From positions 62,001 to 126,000 of the forward strand of contig NZ_AQYH01000007.1 of NCBI RefSeq assembly GCF_000380505.1: 64,000 nucleotides of DNA. Reading direction: 5' to 3'. This DNA is from Kaistia granuli DSM 23481. Its GTDB lineage: Bacteria; Pseudomonadota; Alphaproteobacteria; Rhizobiales; Kaistiaceae. The position numbers were made by a program, and so were the translations under genes. Below the pieces are notes generated by a model that ran no database searches, had not been told where the DNA came from, and saw only the letters and a list, made by a program, of their open reading frames with translations. Within the stretch, counting starts at the first letter, position 1; every line of letters starts with the position of its first letter. Positions 56,764 to 64,000 of this stretch are shown one piece after another.

Positions 56764-56788
56764 CTTTTGACGAAGAATTTGTCAAAAG
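56764..56788 (+). promoter_or_regulatory. operator 1 of the MerR/VIT-VWA unit
   Basis: CTTTTGAC (56764-56771), 9-nt spacer, GTCAAAAG (56781-56788): a perfect 8-bp inverted repeat. It repeats at 56817-56841 with another spacer sequence, 53 bp centre to centre, about five helical turns. This resembles HAIR-type sites bound by MerR-like HspR. Confidence 0.6.
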
Positions 56789-56816
56789 ACTCGACGGGCC
56801 GCTAGCTCGCACCTAG

Positions 56817-56841
56817 CTTTTGACATCATGGCTGTCAAAAG
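56817..56841 (+). promoter_or_regulatory. operator 2 of the MerR/VIT-VWA unit
   Basis: CTTTTGAC (56817-56824), 9-nt spacer, GTCAAAAG (56834-56841). The arm AAAAGG (56837-56842) also serves as ribosome site for the GTG at 56851, so a bound protein would block translation-linked transcription of the unit. Confidence 0.6.
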
Positions 56842-56850
56842 GCGCCTTCA

Positions 56851-57219
56851 GTGAACATGACGGAACTCCTGACCGAGGCGGACGACGAGCGCGTGACCGC
56901 GCGTTTCGTCCGTTTCCTTGTTGCCGAGGGTGTCATCCCGCCGCCGCGCGGCGGTCGCGCCAATGCTGACTATGGCGCGGATCACCTCAACGGAATCCGA
57001 CGTTACCTGTCGTTGCGTGGTCTCGGCCTGTCCGCCGCAAGGGTGAAGGAGATTGTCGCGGGCGCCGCCGATATCGGCATACCCGTGCTGATCGCGCCCG
57101 GGATCACCCTGATCCTCGACCCGAAGAAGCTCGAGCGGCCGCTGAAGCCGGAACAGATCGCTGAAGCGCTCAAACGAACTCTTAACCTGATCGCCCCGGA
57201 GGATGACACCGATGCCTAG
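56851..57219 (+). CDS. MerR-type regulator of a VIT/VWA unit
   Basis: 122 residues from a GTG at 56851 with AAAAGG 8 bp upstream; an ATG at 56857 is a little far from that site. The HTH region YGADHLNGIRRYLSLRGLGLSAARVKEIVAG matches the winged helix of MerR proteins. No metal-binding Cys is seen and the C-terminal part is short, so it resembles small HspR-like members. It lies between two inverted repeats and the VIT/VWA gene and likely binds them. It overlaps the next gene by 8 bp, so both are one transcript. Confidence 0.75.
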   Translation: MNMTELLTEADDERVTARFVRFLVAEGVIPPPRGGRANADYGADHLNGIRRYLSLRGLGLSAARVKEIVAGAADIGIPVLIAPGITLILDPKKLERPLKPEQIAEALKRTLNLIAPEDDTDA

Positions 57220-59224
57220 CTCTCTCGAGTCCGGCCAGCTTGCCACGCGATATTTTGGGGGGGATGCTCCGGAAGGCTCCAGGATCCCTCTTGTCGGTGA
57301 GCGGATGCGGATTCTCATCCGTGGCGGACTGGCGCTTGTCACCCGCGAGCAGCGCTTCCAAAATGGTGAGGAGACCTCCATCGAGGCGAGCATCACCTTC
57401 CCCGTGCCGGTCCATGCAACGCTTTGTCGGCTGTCGGCTCAGGTCGGCGAGCGCGTGCTGATCGCCCAGGCCCAGCTGCGCCAGCAGGCGCGAGAGACCT
57501 ATGAGCACGCGGTCGATGAGGGGAAAGCCGCGATCCTGCACGAGGAGTTGGTACGAGGCGTCCATATGCTATCGATCACCCATATCCCTCCGGGTGAAGA
57601 GATCACGGTCAGCCATAGTTGGATTCTGCCCCTCGCGTCGCAAGGAGCGGGCAAGGCGCTCCTGCGTATCCCGGTCACTCTGGGCGACGTCTATGGCCGC
57701 TCGCCGTTCAGCGACGCTGACGACCTCGTGACGTCGCCCCATGTCGTCCATGAAGCGGAGATCGAAGTCGATGCTGGCGGCGCGCATGCAGAGGTGCGAG
57801 GCTTGGCCAAAGGCACGACCAGGCTGCGGCTCGACGCGCCGGTCGATATCCATCTCTCCGGCGACATCTGGGGCTTCAGCAATGGCCGCGCGGCTGATGG
57901 GCGAGCCGTCGCGATGTCAGTGGTGCCCCATGCCGTCGATGCCGTTGAAATCACCGCCGCTGTTCTGGTCGACCGATCCGGCTCGATGGCGAGCGGTGCC
58001 TCCCTGCGAGGCCGAGGCGGCGCGGCGACGAAACATGAGGCGGTCAAAGCTGGCCTCGCCGGCGCGGCGCAGGCGCTGAAGCCTCGCGATCAGGTTGAGC
58101 TTTGGCAGTTCGACAACGCCTGTGAGCGTGTATCCGGGCCCGACATTCCGTTGGGCATGGCTGTCGGGAAGCTCGGAGAACCACAGGGGGGAACCGATAT
58201 CGGCGGGGCGCTCGCCCGTGTTGTCGGCGGTTCCGAGGCCGGGGAAATCATTCTCGTCACCGACGGGCTGAGCCATGCCCTCGACGTTCAGGCTCTCGCC
58301 AACAGCGGACGGCGGTTCACGGTGGTCCTGGTCGGTGACGATGCGCTTGAGGCCAATGTCGGGCGGCTCGCTGCGCTCACTGGCGGGGAGATATTCCTCG
58401 TGACCGGAGCAAACGATCCTGCTGCGGCGGTGCAAGCGGCCATCGCCTCGGTCAGGCGGCCGGCAACGACGTTCGCAACGGGCACCTGGCCGTTCGAGAC
58501 GGTCTCAACCTTTGTTGGCGGCGCGCTGGTAAGCGCTGAATGGTCTGGCGAGAAGGTTGCGGTTGAACCGTCCGGATTCGATCAGGCCGTCGGCGCCATG
58601 GCCGCAGCGATCGCATTGCCCAGACTTTCTGAAGAGCAAGCGGCGACGGTCGCGACCGGTCACGGCATTGTCTGCCATCTGACCAGCCTGGTCCTGGTCG
58701 ACGAAGCTGGTGCGGTTCAGGAGGGATTGCCCGCTCAGCGCAAGATCCCGCTGATGGTCGTAGACGCACTCCGCGAGGCGCCCAGCTATCTGGCCTTTGA
58801 AGCGCCCAGCCATTTGGCTCCTGTCCAAGCTCAAATGCGGCACCCGACGCTATTCGCGAGGCTTGCGTCCAATCGCCCGGCAGACTCGGAATCCGTCTCC
58901 TTGCTTCGTCGTGTCGCTCCGGCGGCGAGGTCCCCCGCTGCCATGGCGGCCCGAATCGATTGGGCTCTCGATCCTGACACCTTGCGCCGGGGCGAGTTGA
59001 GCCGATTGCCGGCCGGCATTGCCGATCGCGTGCGGGAGGCGGCAAAGGTTCCTGAAGTGTTGGCGCTGAGCGGGCCCGGGCGCGAAGCGACAGCTATTGT
59101 CCTGGCGCTCATGGCACGGTCGCTCGGCATGTGGAAGCGGTCCGCGGCGCGGGTTGCTCGGTCGGTGCTCAAGGGCCTTGATCGAGAGGCCGTGGAGCGC
59201 GCTGCGACTGCATTGGGGCTTTAG
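57212..59224 (+). CDS. VIT and VWA domain protein
   Basis: 670 residues from the ATG at 57212; the ATG at 57203 directly abuts GGAGG and cannot be used. The N-terminal VIT region (about 10-140) has ALVTREQRFQNGEETSIEASITFPVP and ARETYEHAVDEG. The VWA domain (about 245-405) has the MIDAS residues DRSGSMASG, a Thr-containing GGTDIGGALARVVGG and VTDGLS. No signal peptide, membrane helix or enzyme motif is seen, so it may be an intracellular scaffold. VIT-VWA proteins of this kind occur in conflict systems, but no partner ATPase is next to it. Function unknown. Confidence 0.8.
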   Translation: MPSSLESGQLATRYFGGDAPEGSRIPLVGERMRILIRGGLALVTREQRFQNGEETSIEASITFPVPVHATLCRLSAQVGERVLIAQAQLRQQARETYEHAVDEGKAAILHEELVRGVHMLSITHIPPGEEITVSHSWILPLASQGAGKALLRIPVTLGDVYGRSPFSDADDLVTSPHVVHEAEIEVDAGGAHAEVRGLAKGTTRLRLDAPVDIHLSGDIWGFSNGRAADGRAVAMSVVPHAVDAVEITAAVLVDRSGSMASGASLRGRGGAATKHEAVKAGLAGAAQALKPRDQVELWQFDNACERVSGPDIPLGMAVGKLGEPQGGTDIGGALARVVGGSEAGEIILVTDGLSHALDVQALANSGRRFTVVLVGDDALEANVGRLAALTGGEIFLVTGANDPAAAVQAAIASVRRPATTFATGTWPFETVSTFVGGALVSAEWSGEKVAVEPSGFDQAVGAMAAAIALPRLSEEQAATVATGHGIVCHLTSLVLVDEAGAVQEGLPAQRKIPLMVVDALREAPSYLAFEAPSHLAPVQAQMRHPTLFARLASNRPADSESVSLLRRVAPAARSPAAMAARIDWALDPDTLRRGELSRLPAGIADRVREAAKVPEVLALSGPGREATAIVLALMARSLGMWKRSAARVARSVLKGLDREAVERAATALGL

Positions 59225-59267
59225 CCTGTCATTATCCGTGTCGCTTCGGAAGGAATTCACCGTCGCG

Positions 59268-59933
59268 GCCGGTTCGGCGTCGGGGCATGGATGCCCCGGT
59301 TCCCATGGTCGCGCCGACATGGTGCAGCCTTGTCCTGCGGTGTGGTGCAGACCGGCTTGCCGCGGACGACGCCGTGAAGGACGAGGTCGGTCATCAGCCG
59401 CTCGTCCGTGCAGCGCGAGACGGTCAGACCTCGCGTGCCCATACATCTCCGGCGAAGACACGCTCGATCTCGGGCTTCAGCGTCAAGTCCCGCTTCGCCC
59501 GCGCCGAAAGCTTCTCTGGATCGACGCGCTTGACGACATGGTCGCGGTAGGTCGACGGGGCGATCAGCAGCACATTGCAGATCGGCTCGACACATGCGCC
59601 TCGCGGTGATCGTCGCGAAACGCGATCATCGTTTGAATGGTCGGTCGAGCTCCGCATGGGCAAAATAAGCGGAAGCCTTGCGCAGGATCTGGTTGGCCTG
59701 ACGAAGCTCCCGGTTCTCCCGCTCCAGCGCCTTCAGCTTCGCTGCCATGTCCGTCGGCACGCCGGCCCGCTTGCCGCATCGACCTAGGCCCTCCTCACCC
59801 ACTCGTTCAGGTCTGCCCGTGCAGCCGAGCTTGGACGAGATCGACATGAATATCGACCAGCGCGAGTGATGTTCATGCTCGTGATCCGGCACCAGCCGCA
59901 TGGCTCGTTGGCGCACTTCCGGGGAGAATGACC
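59268..59933 (-). mobile_element. degenerate IS3-family element (minus strand)
   Basis: Remnants of orfA (about 59626-59933: SPEVRQRAMRLV near the start, then KLKALERENRELRQANQILR and ASAYFAHAELDRPFKR) and orfB (about 59268-59632: NVLLIAPSTYRDHVVKRVDP, KAAPC, GIHAPTPNR) lie in several shifted frames. Multiple frameshifts make it non-functional. It stops abruptly at the end of the next IS copy (59934), which may have cut its 5' side. Confidence 0.75.
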
Positions 59934-59992
59934 TGTCCCCTGAAAAGTGGTTCTCCGCGAGGTAGGCTTTTGAGCCTTTGGAGGAAGCCGCT

Positions 59993-60271
59993 ATGGCGCA
60001 GAAGAAGCACAAGCACGAAGAGATCGTCGCGAAGCTTGGGCAGGTCGACGTGTTGTTGTCGCAGGGTCGCCCTGTGGCCGAGGCGATCCGAACGATTAGA
60101 GTGACGGCGTTCACGTATTATCGCTGGCGGAAGGAGTTCGGCGGCCTGAAGAGTGACCAGGTGAAGCGACTGAAGGACCTCGAGAAGGAGAACGAGCGGC
60201 TACGCAAGGCCGTCTCGGACCTGACGCTTGAGAAGCTGATCCTCGCGGAGGCTGCCCGGGGAAACTTCTGA
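59993..60271 (+). CDS. IS3-family transposase OrfA
   Basis: 92 residues from the ATG at 59993, with GGAGG 8 bp upstream. HTH region KHEEIVAKLGQVDVLLSQG...AFTYYRWRKEFGGL, then a leucine-zipper-like stretch VKRLKDLEKENERLRKAVSDL and LEKLILAEAARGNF. This is the usual OrfA, which would be fused to OrfB by frameshifting. OrfA itself looks intact, but the partner is broken, so transposition is not expected. Confidence 0.85.
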   Translation: MAQKKHKHEEIVAKLGQVDVLLSQGRPVAEAIRTIRVTAFTYYRWRKEFGGLKSDQVKRLKDLEKENERLRKAVSDLTLEKLILAEAARGNF

Positions 60272-60975
60272 GCCCCGCCCGGCGTCTTCGCTGTATCGAG
60301 CACGTCATGACGCAACTGCGCGTGTCGGAGCGGCTGGCGTGCCGGGTATTGGGGCAGCACCGTTCGACACAGCGGAAGCGGCCGGTGGGCCGAGCTGACG
60401 AGGTGGCTTTGACGGCCGATATCGTCGAGCTCGCCACCCAATATGGGCGCTACGGCTATCGGCGGATCGCGGCGATGCTGTGGTCTGCGGGATGGGTGGT
60501 GAACGTCAAACGCGTCGAGCGCATCTGGCGGCGAGAAGGCTCAAGGTGTCTCAGAAGCGGCCGAAGAAGGGGCGCCTCTGGCTGAACGATGGATCCTGCG
60601 TGCGACTTCGACCGGAGCTTGTCGGACCTCTTCATCCTGCGTGGGGTGCCGGGGCACGTGCGTTTAGACAACGGCCCGGAGTTCGTCGCCAGGGCGGTGC
60701 GGGACTGGATCGCAGCCGTCGCAGCGAGGACAGCCTTCATCGAGCCAGATTCGCGGTGGGAGAATGGCTATTGCGAGAGCTTCAACTCCAAACTCCGGGA
60801 CTAGCTCCTGAACGGCGAGATCTTCTACAGTCTCGCGGAAGCGAAGGCCGTCATCGAGAGCTGGCGCCGGTACTACAACACTAGGCGCCCGCACTCCTCG
60901 CTCGGCTACAAGCCGCCGGCGCCGGCCGCTATCGTGCCGTCGTCACACATGGCCGCAACGCCGACCATGCAATAG
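60268..60975 (+). pseudogene. IS3-family transposase OrfB, broken
   Basis: The frame begins LSPARRLRCIEHVMTQL and runs to RRIAAMLWSAG, then has a frameshift near 60539, an internal deletion near 60615 that removes the first catalytic Asp region, and an in-frame TAG at 60802-60804 (normally Glu) before LLNGEIFYSL. The DNGPEF element with the second Asp and the later Glu region are still visible. Three lesions make it non-functional. Confidence 0.85.
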
Positions 60976-61094
60976 ATTGAAGCCGGGACCACTTAAGTGG
61001 GGCAAGCCAGTCTGGAACGCCCTCAACCAGCGTTGCGCGAAATTCGAAGGGATCGTTAAAGCCTGTGTAGTGTTGGCAGTAGATGACACTCTAG

Positions 61095-61138
61095 CTTAAG
61101 TTCTGCAGGGCGTAGGCACTGGGCGAGCAGAACTTGAG
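61095..61138 (-). other. inverted repeat downstream of the NERD-helicase gene
   Basis: AAGTTCTGC (61098-61106) and GCAGAACTT (61127-61135) pair perfectly, with three more pairs outside (61095-61097 with 61136-61138, one G-T). The loop is 20 nt. It lies 36 bp after the minus-strand gene's stop and has no T-tract; it could be a terminator or a relic of a transposon end. The rest of 61006-61173 holds nothing recognised. Confidence 0.4.
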
Positions 61139-61173
61139 AAGACTGCGTTTACCTGCCGATACGGGATTCCCGC

Positions 61174-62793
61174 TCATGCCTCTGCCTGACGGAGCCAGCT
61201 GAGCATCTCCGGTTCACCGGCGACGACGAGGTGAACACGCGGTCTCGACAGGGCGACGTAAGCCAGTTCGTTGATGTCTGATAGGTCGCGCGTTGCAGCC
61301 AAGATAACCACAGGCTTCTCCAGCCCCTTGAAGTCGCGCACTTTTTCGATGCTGATGTCGTCGAACGCAGCGAGCTTTTTCGCTAGGGTGTCGATCATCA
61401 CATCGGACGCACAGAGAACGACAATGTTCTCTGGATTCACCTCATCGTCACCCGTTAGCCTGCGCACGACCTCCAGCACCTTCAGATCGACGTTGCGCGC
61501 CGTTGTTTCGATCCACTCGACTGTCGTGCCGGCAGGGCCGTCCGCAAGCAGCTCCGTGCCCTCGTAGAATTTCGAGGCCGCGTCGTGGATGGTGCGTGTA
61601 TTCCGCAGATTGCGGGTGAGGCGTATCGGTGCGATCTGGAAGGAAGCCAGCTCGCCTGAAACATCACCATAGACACTCTGGTTTGTGTCGAAAAACACAT
61701 GCAGGCAGGACTTCTCCCGGCTGTTTAACAGGTCCTCAAAGGCGACCCAGCAGGTGGACCTGATGTCCTGACCTTCGTCGACCACGATTGCATCGTAGCG
61801 CAGGTCCGGCCGTTTCTCGGCCGATCTGCAGATCAGCGTCGCGATCTGGTCGGGGTCAAGGGGACCGGTGGGGATCAATATGCCGGCTTCGCTCGCAAGT
61901 GAGCGGCACAGGCGATCAAGATCCCAGACATAGACGCCAGTATTCAGCAGGCGCTGTGTCAGATGTTGTGCAAGCGGCGGACTAAGGCACACAAGTGCCG
62001 TACGATGACCCGCAGCAGCTTTTCGAGCAGCATCTTCGATCGCAAGAATGGTTTTGCCGGTTCCTGCGCCACCGCCCGCTGCCATGCGCGGTGCGTCCTG
62101 AACGGCTGTGAGGATATGATATTGCTGCGGCGTGAGCTCTGCGATTGCTTGGTCATCATCGTCCAAGTAGTGCCCCATCGGAACACTGAGCTCGAAAGGC
62201 CTCGCGAGAACATCTCTGAACGCCTGAACACCGGCTTCTCCCATGGGCTGCTCGTCACCCGTCGACAGTCGGTGCCTAACCCAGTCAGAAATAGTCTTTA
62301 GCTCCGGCCGGCAGCAGAACATCTCGCGCGGCATATCCGGTCCAAGGGCTTCCGCAGGCGGAAGGGAGTCCGTGAACACGACACCATGTCGCGCGCGGAT
62401 GAAGCGGTTTGGCCACGAGGGTGAATTTTTCACGGCCTTAAGCAGTTCGTGCTGTGCAGAGACCGCCTGTCTTACCGGGTTCTTGATATTGTGCTTGATG
62501 CCGTAGCGGTCCGTACTGGTCCACTGGTCGGCTGCTGGGTCGAATGCGATCGCGCCCCCCTTGACCTCGATTGTGAGATACCCGCGGACGGCATGCACTA
62601 CGACAAAGTCAGCCTCGCCATCTTTTTCAACACCGGCAGGGGTAAGCCCCAGCCACGGACGGCTATAAAACACAGTCCATTCGGGCCCGAGCTGCTCTGC
62701 GAGCAGGTCGTAGACCTTTACTTCCGCTTCACGCAGCGGATTATCCCGCACCTGCCGTGGAAGAATGGCAGGCCACATCTGTGCACCGCTCAT
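61174..62793 (-). CDS. NERD nuclease-SF1 helicase fusion protein
   Basis: 539 residues. The N-terminal NERD nuclease domain (about 17-130) has GEADFVVV and YLTIEVKGG, giving D62, E76 and K78. The helicase part starts with Walker A AAGGGAGTGKTILAIEDAA (about 238-256), then Walker B IVVDEGQDI (about 336-344), a middle RLTRNLRNTRTIHDAA motif and the end AYVALSRPRVHLVVAG (UvrD-type motif VI). It acts on DNA in the cytosol. Its start overlaps the DUF1998 gene stop by 4 bp (ATGA). In DISARM loci this place holds drmC (a PLD nuclease), so it may take over that role; this is inference. Confidence 0.85.
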   Translation of the reverse strand: MSGAQMWPAILPRQVRDNPLREAEVKVYDLLAEQLGPEWTVFYSRPWLGLTPAGVEKDGEADFVVVHAVRGYLTIEVKGGAIAFDPAADQWTSTDRYGIKHNIKNPVRQAVSAQHELLKAVKNSPSWPNRFIRARHGVVFTDSLPPAEALGPDMPREMFCCRPELKTISDWVRHRLSTGDEQPMGEAGVQAFRDVLARPFELSVPMGHYLDDDDQAIAELTPQQYHILTAVQDAPRMAAGGGAGTGKTILAIEDAARKAAAGHRTALVCLSPPLAQHLTQRLLNTGVYVWDLDRLCRSLASEAGILIPTGPLDPDQIATLICRSAEKRPDLRYDAIVVDEGQDIRSTCWVAFEDLLNSREKSCLHVFFDTNQSVYGDVSGELASFQIAPIRLTRNLRNTRTIHDAASKFYEGTELLADGPAGTTVEWIETTARNVDLKVLEVVRRLTGDDEVNPENIVVLCASDVMIDTLAKKLAAFDDISIEKVRDFKGLEKPVVILAATRDLSDINELAYVALSRPRVHLVVAGEPEMLSWLRQAEA

Positions 62794-64000
62794 GATGCTC
62801 CTTCCGTAAGAGAGTGGAAGAAGCCTGTCTCGTGATCATCCGGTGTGCCCACCAGCATCGCGCGGTCAAGGAAGCGATTGAATTCTTCGCAGGACGTCTC
62901 GGGTGAGAGAACACATGAGTGGCAGGCTGCGAGGGAGAGCCCGTCATCGGGCGCCATCATGTCTTCGATGCAGAGCGGATCGGATGAGCACCATGCCTGC
63001 GCATGGATGGCGGCCTGAACTGTCCGGCTGATGAGTTTCGGGTCACCCTGGCGCTGCAGACCACCAAGCGTTCCGTCGTCATCCGTCGTTGCCGTGTAGA
63101 TCAGCACGCCCGCCATCGGGACTGATGGATCGCTCTCGACATAAACTCTTTCCCTCAGCGCCGTGGAAGAGTAGCCGCAGTCGAGGGTGAGCTGCCGCAT
63201 GAGCGCATGCGCGAAGGTGTGCACCAGCAGAAAACGCGGCGTGATCTCACGCGGTGGTGCCGACTTGGCGCCGTGACGCTCTTTCCACTCTGCCTCCCAC
63301 CGGTCATTGATCCTTGCTGCACGGCCTGATGGTCCGCTCAGCTTTTCCCATTTAGCGAGCGCAGCCTGATCAAACTCTAGGAAGACGCCCTCACCACGAA
63401 CCTCGATGGCGGGCAGCCACTCGAGAGGCGTGGCAGACAGCTGCGCCACGTTCGTCTGGCCATCGCCAGGCGGTTGAATGCGTGTAAATCCGGTCATGGC
63501 GCGCACTTCGCGCAGGCGCGTGACCTTTACGAGACGTGAGAACCACGGCTTCAGCGCATCCGGTATCTTCTGTGGACGTATTTCAAATTCGCGGTCGAGG
63601 CCCTGCACGTAGGTGCCGCCGGTGAACTGGCGATACTCCTCGATACGCAGATTGTCGGTGTTGATCACTGTCTCGGCGGAGACGCGTTTCTGCACTTCAT
63701 CGGCCACCTGTTTCGGTGTCATGTCGAGCTCTTTCATGACGCCTGCAAGAGGGCCGCCCGCCATGACGTCGATGAACTGAACACGCTGCGTGGGATCCGG
63801 CACGTTAATGATGGCATCCCAGTACATGCCGAGCGCTTCCTGCAGGCGGTCCGACCATGGCGGAATGCTGAGTGCGGACTCAACGACCGGGAAATACAGG
63901 TTGGAGGCACCGCGCTGCAATGCGCGCGGCTTACAGGTACAGGTTTCGTCTGCATCCGTGAGCCATGGCCGGTGACCGCGGCAGTTTGAAAAGCGGTCCC
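62790..64000 (-). CDS. drmB: DUF1998 (DrmB-like) protein, partial at the right edge
   Basis: The minus-strand frame is open to the window edge; about 402 C-terminal residues are visible and the N-terminus is missing. Upstream codons include cysteines (NCRGH, ETCTCKPRALQ), then QRGASNLYFPVVESALSIPPW, a hallmark of DrmB. The DUF1998 core is LLVHTFAHALMRQLTLDCGYSSTALRERVY, followed by GVLIYTATTDDDGTLGGL and ACHSCVLSPETSCEEFNRFLDRAML with zinc-type cysteines. DrmB is part of the DISARM anti-phage system with DrmA. The drmA gene, if present, would lie beyond the edge. The gene symbol is by similarity only. Confidence 0.75.
   Translation of the reverse strand, partial: DRFSNCRGHRPWLTDADETCTCKPRALQRGASNLYFPVVESALSIPPWSDRLQEALGMYWDAIINVPDPTQRVQFIDVMAGGPLAGVMKELDMTPKQVADEVQKRVSAETVINTDNLRIEEYRQFTGGTYVQGLDREFEIRPQKIPDALKPWFSRLVKVTRLREVRAMTGFTRIQPPGDGQTNVAQLSATPLEWLPAIEVRGEGVFLEFDQAALAKWEKLSGPSGRAARINDRWEAEWKERHGAKSAPPREITPRFLLVHTFAHALMRQLTLDCGYSSTALRERVYVESDPSVPMAGVLIYTATTDDDGTLGGLQRQGDPKLISRTVQAAIHAQAWCSSDPLCIEDMMAPDDGLSLAACHSCVLSPETSCEEFNRFLDRAMLVGTPDDHETGFFHSLTEGAS

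Larger units (their letters stand above)
59934..61005 (+). mobile_element. IS3-family insertion sequence, inactive
   Basis: About 1.07 kb with imperfect terminal inverted repeats (59934-59953 and 60986-61005, 13 of 20 bases matching). It holds orfA and a broken orfB on the plus strand. Direct repeats at the ends were not confirmed by eye. It lies between the decayed minus-strand IS3 copy and the defence operon. Confidence 0.7.
48478..64000. mobile_element. genomic island at tRNA-Ser(CGA), right end outside the window
   Basis: From the tRNA 3' end the base composition falls and the genes change character: AlpA-like and HTH proteins, an integrase, phage and IS remnants, and defence-type genes. 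No second copy of the tRNA end (attR) was found in the window, so the right border is not defined. The integrase lies 1.1 kb from the tRNA in the same direction. Nothing of the core type (ribosomal, metabolic) occurs inside. Confidence 0.65.

Noticed and set aside
48478-64000. attR copy of the tRNA-Ser 3' end
   Set aside because: A search by eye for the last bases of the tRNA gene in the right part of the window found no second copy; it may lie beyond the edge.

Overview
The window reads as the chromosome of an alphaproteobacterium, most likely Hyphomicrobiales (Rhizobiales). The signs are the mdh-sucC-sucD-sucA-sucB-lpdA block, the order sdhC-sdhD-sdhA-(DUF3052)-sdhB, an F1 operon atpHAGDC without the Fo genes, a C-terminally extended L21, and high GC. 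The genus cannot be fixed from sequence alone; this is inference from gene content and order.

Positions 1-48,480 are core chromosome. In order they hold: a cut-off GDSL esterase; aldo/keto reductase, thpR and a pterin dehydratase; a GGDEF/EAL protein; rpmF; leuB; a RidA protein; the succinate dehydrogenase operon; an AprI/Inh-type lipoprotein; zapE; the mdh-suc-lpdA TCA block; an MFS transporter, an Hsp70-like ATPase, and a divergent XRE regulator/methyltransferase pair; xerC; priA; atpHAGDC; a minus-strand run rppH / ctpA-envC-rlmH-rsfS-nadD-proA-proB; obgE behind two GNAT acetyltransferases; rpmA-rplU; and tRNA-Ser(CGA). The sdhC and mdh promoters share a 27-bp core of the same spacing. Each is followed by a near-identical palindromic box, which suggests one regulator over both TCA operons.

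From the tRNA-Ser gene to the right edge (about 48,480-64,000) the window looks like an integrated genomic island. It starts with an AlpA-like HTH protein, an HTH/zinc-ribbon protein and a tyrosine recombinase. It then holds decayed phage and IS3-family fragments and three defence-like modules: (i) a 1568-residue protein joining a sacsin/GHKL-type ATPase to an SF2 helicase; (ii) a MerR-type regulator overlapping a VIT/VWA protein, preceded by two perfect inverted repeats CTTTTGAC-N9-GTCAAAAG; (iii) an operon of a DUF1998 (DrmB-like, DISARM-associated) protein running off the right edge, overlapping by 4 bp a NERD-nuclease/SF1-helicase fusion. No attR copy of the tRNA end was found, so the island probably continues past the window.

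The core genes provide TCA-cycle and respiratory metabolism, ATP synthesis, proline, leucine and NAD synthesis, and ribosome assembly. The island is accessory DNA, probably anti-phage. Functions of modules (i) and (ii) are inferred from domains and context only.
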